NCBI GenBank assembly: GCA_015680685.1
Contig: MNCI01035712.1
Span: 448,335 to 512,334 of the forward strand
Reading direction: 5' to 3'
DNA: 64,000 nucleotides
Source: Gnetum montanum
Taxonomy: Eukaryota; Streptophyta; Gnetopsida; Gnetales; Gnetaceae
The number at the start of each line of letters is the position of its first letter. The first letter of the stretch is position 1. This document shows, one piece after another, positions 61,130-64,000 of the stretch. A model generated the notes under the pieces. It was not told the DNA's origin and searched no databases. It saw only the letters and a list, made by a program, of their open reading frames with translations. Position numbers and translations under genes: made by a program.

Positions 61130-62806
61130 ATTTTTTGGAACTCATGTGGTTCCTGGTGGCGGTGGCTCCTCATGGGCTTCTTTCCTTTATCCTATGCTCT
61201 AGGCTTCTGAAATGGATACTTTTAAAGAAGCACCTAAAGTTTTTTCTCTTCTATCCAAGGATCATGTGTCATCCATGTTGATGTCCCAACGTTTGATAGA
61301 GTCAGCACTTCCCATGGACATGGCAATTGCTGAAACATCTGATTGGCTTTGACATACCATGCCGCAAACAGCCATTGTTCCTCCTCATAGGCTTTGGTTT
61401 TATCTCTGAATTCCTAATAATCTGTAATCCATCAAGCCAATTTTGCTACTCTAGCTACATCCTCATATTGCATGATCATCAATATGGCACCTTCACTAGT
61501 TTTTAATTGTACTTGGAATGATGTAGCATTTCTAGAGATCTGTTATGACAATGTGATTTCCCACCTCCTGTTTGAATTGAGACCTTGTCCCTTGTAGGAT
61601 CAATTGATATGATGGACTATACAACATCATCAATCACCTTGAAGAGATTAGTCTCATCCCTACTTCCCTAATTGATCGTCTCTGTGATGGCCCTGAGATG
61701 GCTCATCGATGGTCAGTAATTTTGTGATGGTAATGACAGTTGCTAATCTTGCTAGCCTATGGGCTACATGCTAGGCCCTACTTCTTTTTGTTGGCTAAGC
61801 CTTACATCTAAAAGTTCGCTAGGCCCTACTATGTGAGGTGTAGTGGGCCCAACCGTCTATTCTTGTTTAGGCTCCAACGTCTCACCAACATCCTTTTTTC
61901 ATGCTGGTGGTGTAAGTAATTCAACATATGAAGAATTTTGAGCTTTTCTAAGGATATCATTAGTGTACCTCAAAATTCTAGCACACTAGCACAACTTCTT
62001 AATTAGACATAGAAAGGGTAGTATGAACTTTCCTATCTTCCATTCTTCAAACTGTCTTAATATCTTTGTTAAATATAGATGGGGCAAATTGGCATTGACC
62101 TTGCCCATCAAAATTGCACTTCCTCTAGCTGCATAGGTAGAAATTCTATTAACCCCTTTGTTAGAAAAATGTGATAAGTGCCAATTTTAAAGTAAATTCT
62201 CTCTTCAAGGGTTAGTTCTCCATATGTCTTGTCTTCTTTGCCATATGTCCTTTTTAACCATACATTTCTTGCATCTACATCTAAGTGAGTGGACAAATGA
62301 GTAACTTTAGGTCTTGTATTTAGAAAATTCAAAACTTCTACAATGGCCTTTATGGAGAAATCAACTGAAATTCCATCAATATCGACGATGGTACCTTCTT
62401 ATTTATTGTGCCGAAATTGATAGGTTTCACCCAAATACCATTCTCTACTCTCCGAGAGGATGGGCCATAGTGGAGATCCCTTGAGTAAGTCTTTGATTGG
62501 TTCAAAGGAAAATTTAGTAAAAGGTCCAAAATTAAGTTCCACAATCACTATAGTGGATGTGGACATTTCTTGAATGGCTTGAACACATTCTGGGAACAAT
62601 GTGAGATGTTGTCCTTGTTCGGGTGCCCCAACCTCTCCACCTTCTGCTTGGCTAGATTGTGTAGTAACAGGGGTTTCCTAATGGATGCTAAATGATTGTG
62701 CCTCCTATTCTGCATGTTCTGCATGAGGTCCTTGGCCTTTGCCTCTTCTTGGGCATTTGGCTGCACCTTGAGAAGGTCCTCCCTATTTTCCTCATTTAGG
62801 GGCCAT
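61130..62806 (-). pseudogene. E5 accessory reading frame
   Basis: Starts at an ATG (62806) directly after a TTACAG acceptor. Readable blocks: QEEAKAKDLMQ; a segment IVELNFGPFTKFSFEPIKD and SPLWPILSESREWYLGETYQ (62540-62400); VLNFLNTRPKVTHL; RTYGKEDKTYGELTLEERIY and FKIGTYH (62260-62170); far downstream YVKANQMFQQLPCPW (about 61370-61320), then KGKKPM. The same blocks occur in E3 in the same order, but E5 is shorter in the coiled-coil part. No known family recognised. Several stops and frameshifts. Confidence 0.6.
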
Positions 62807-63068
62807 CTGTAATCACACAAAGATTGATTGTTAGTAAGGTTATTTAAAGAAATTCAATTTTCTCATGCCTTACTCATTACCTTTAATAAATGTTTAGTTC
62901 TTTGCTTAGTGCAATTTTGGAGTTAGAAATTTTTCAAGGAAGTTCCCCTAAAAATTTTTAATGACAGGCCTAATTTGCTCAAGTGACTCCTATAATAATT
63001 TAAATGATTTGGGTGAAGGAAGAAAATTAGTTTGGCATGAGTTTTTAATATTTCCTAAGAGTACTTAC
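62807..63068 (-). other. Probable intron of the E5 accessory gene
   Basis: A strong donor GTAAGTACTC (minus, 63068 downward) and TTACAG acceptor (62812-62807) enclose 262 bp. E3 has the same donor context (AAAGG/GTAAGTAC at 17047). The leader before the donor aligns between E3 and E5. Splicing itself is inferred. Confidence 0.5.
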
Positions 63069-63330
63069 CCCTATGATATCTTTCGATCAATAGTAAATTT
63101 TGAAAAACCTATGTGCAAATTCTACCATACCACTCCCTCACAACTAAGTTAAACACTCCAATTTTAATTAGGTTCGATTAGAAAAGAAATCGGAGTGTTA
63201 ATGAGCGAAATATTGACGATTGAATTTTAGACACTCAAATCACTAAAAATCATGAAAGAAAATTTGAACAACTCTCCCCACATAAACTACTGAAAGTGAC
63301 TTCTATCATACGCAGGGGCCCCACATATAT

Positions 63331-63418
63331 AGTTTTTATAGACGTGATAGCACATACCCAATATCGCGTCAAACCTGATACTGGGTACCCAATATCGCAT
63401 CCTATCCAAGATAGGGTA
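63331..63418 (-). promoter_or_regulatory. E5 internal promoter-like block
   Basis: Minus strand: GCGATATTGGGTACC, CAGTATCAGG, GCGATATTGGGTATG and GCTATCACG between 63418 and 63341, then TATAAAAACT at 63340-63331. The E5 LTR uses the same GATATTGGGTAC variant of the palindrome, while the E3 internal block uses the GATGTCAT variant of the E3 LTR. Confidence 0.5.
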
Positions 63419-64000
63419 TGTAGTAAAATTGATGATTTTTCAAGTTTTTACAACCAAAAATGAAGGATTTAAGGTAGATTTGAAAGGTCTGGGATAATGT
63501 CAAGTGGAAATTAAGGCACCAAAAGTGTAATGGAGTGAAGTTATACAATGAGGTTCTTTCAAAAGGGTGAGGAAAAAAGACATGTAGTGGTTCTAAGGAA
63601 CATTCAGTTAAAATGATGGCAAAGGAAAGAATAGATTTGGGAATGGAGTACTTGGAGGATAGAATATGATGTGATGGTATGCAACAAGTACAAATTACAA
63701 AAGTCATGCAAGCGGATCTTCCTCAAAGCAGGTTCCAACCTATCATGCCCTTGTGTAACCACACCTTAAAATGTCCATAGGCACTAGAAGGGTTAAATGC
63801 AATCTACATCTGTGCAACAAAACACACACATGTTAAATACCACCATGATGAGGTATGAATTCTATGCCACACAAGACACAAGTTAGAAGTACTTGGATGA
63901 CGAGATGAGATGAACTGTAGAAGGGATTACAGAGATTAGGATGTGAGGTAACTTACCTCAGGCACAATGAATCCTAAGTGTTGTGCATGATTAAAGTACC
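63419..64000 (-). other. E5 module upstream of the internal promoter
   Basis: Aligns with E3 16140-16720 (for example ACCTCACAT followed by AATCCCTTCTACA, and CTAGTGCCTATGGACATTTT). A further donor/acceptor pair is visible on the minus strand (GAG/GTAAGTTACC near 63957, TTGCACAG near 63825). An open stretch at 63402-63707 has no recognised domain. The rest of E5 (protease, gag, 5' LTR) would lie beyond the window. Confidence 0.5.

Overview
The window looks like repeat-dominated nuclear DNA of a seed plant with a large genome. It holds one intact-looking, intron-containing short-chain dehydrogenase/reductase (SDR) gene and its broken duplicate. Nearly everything else is decayed LTR retrotransposon (Ty1-copia and Ty3-gypsy) or RTE-type LINE. 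A gymnosperm is plausible from the retroelement load and the look of the SDR protein, but that is an inference. There are two assembly gaps (17194-17261 and 54015-54777). I saw no tRNA, rRNA or CRISPR.

Regions. 1-24448 is one old minus-strand copia element (Copia-A) split by two gypsy-type insertions: E1 (1999-9300, minus) and E3 (10645-20971, plus, perfect 5-bp target duplication). 24449-37230 is a second copia family (Copia-B, plus) arranged LTR-internal-LTR-internal-LTR, with an inverted internal piece. Its RNase H is split by gypsy-type E2 (28206-35542, perfect target duplication). 37.7-40.8 kb holds the SDR gene. 41.95-43.84 kb is a 5'-truncated RTE LINE. 43.85-46.3 kb is LTR-like debris. 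46.46-48.18 kb is the SDR pseudogene. 50.69-60.02 kb is a minus-strand gypsy element (E4) that still has RT, RNase H and integrase. It is interrupted at 52.55-55.09 kb by a segment with a CpG-rich gene-like island. 60101-64000 is the 3' half of another minus-strand element (E5) running off the window.

The most notable system is the E1/E2/E3/E5 family. E1, E2 and E3 have LTRs and a primer-binding site matching tRNA-Asp apart from transitions, and carry only gag and protease. RT, RNase H and integrase are replaced by non-pol modules at the same place in each. E5 shows the same kind of 3' module. E4, with related gag, LTR and primer site, is the sort of relative that could have supplied pol. E3 and E5 carry an unrecognised accessory reading frame between protease and the 3' LTR. 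It is preceded by its own TATA promoter, a leader and a conserved GTAAGT splice donor. That internal promoter has the same design as the LTR promoter: an array of GATATC-centred palindromes just upstream of the TATA box. All copies here are mutated; the interest lies in the conserved layout.
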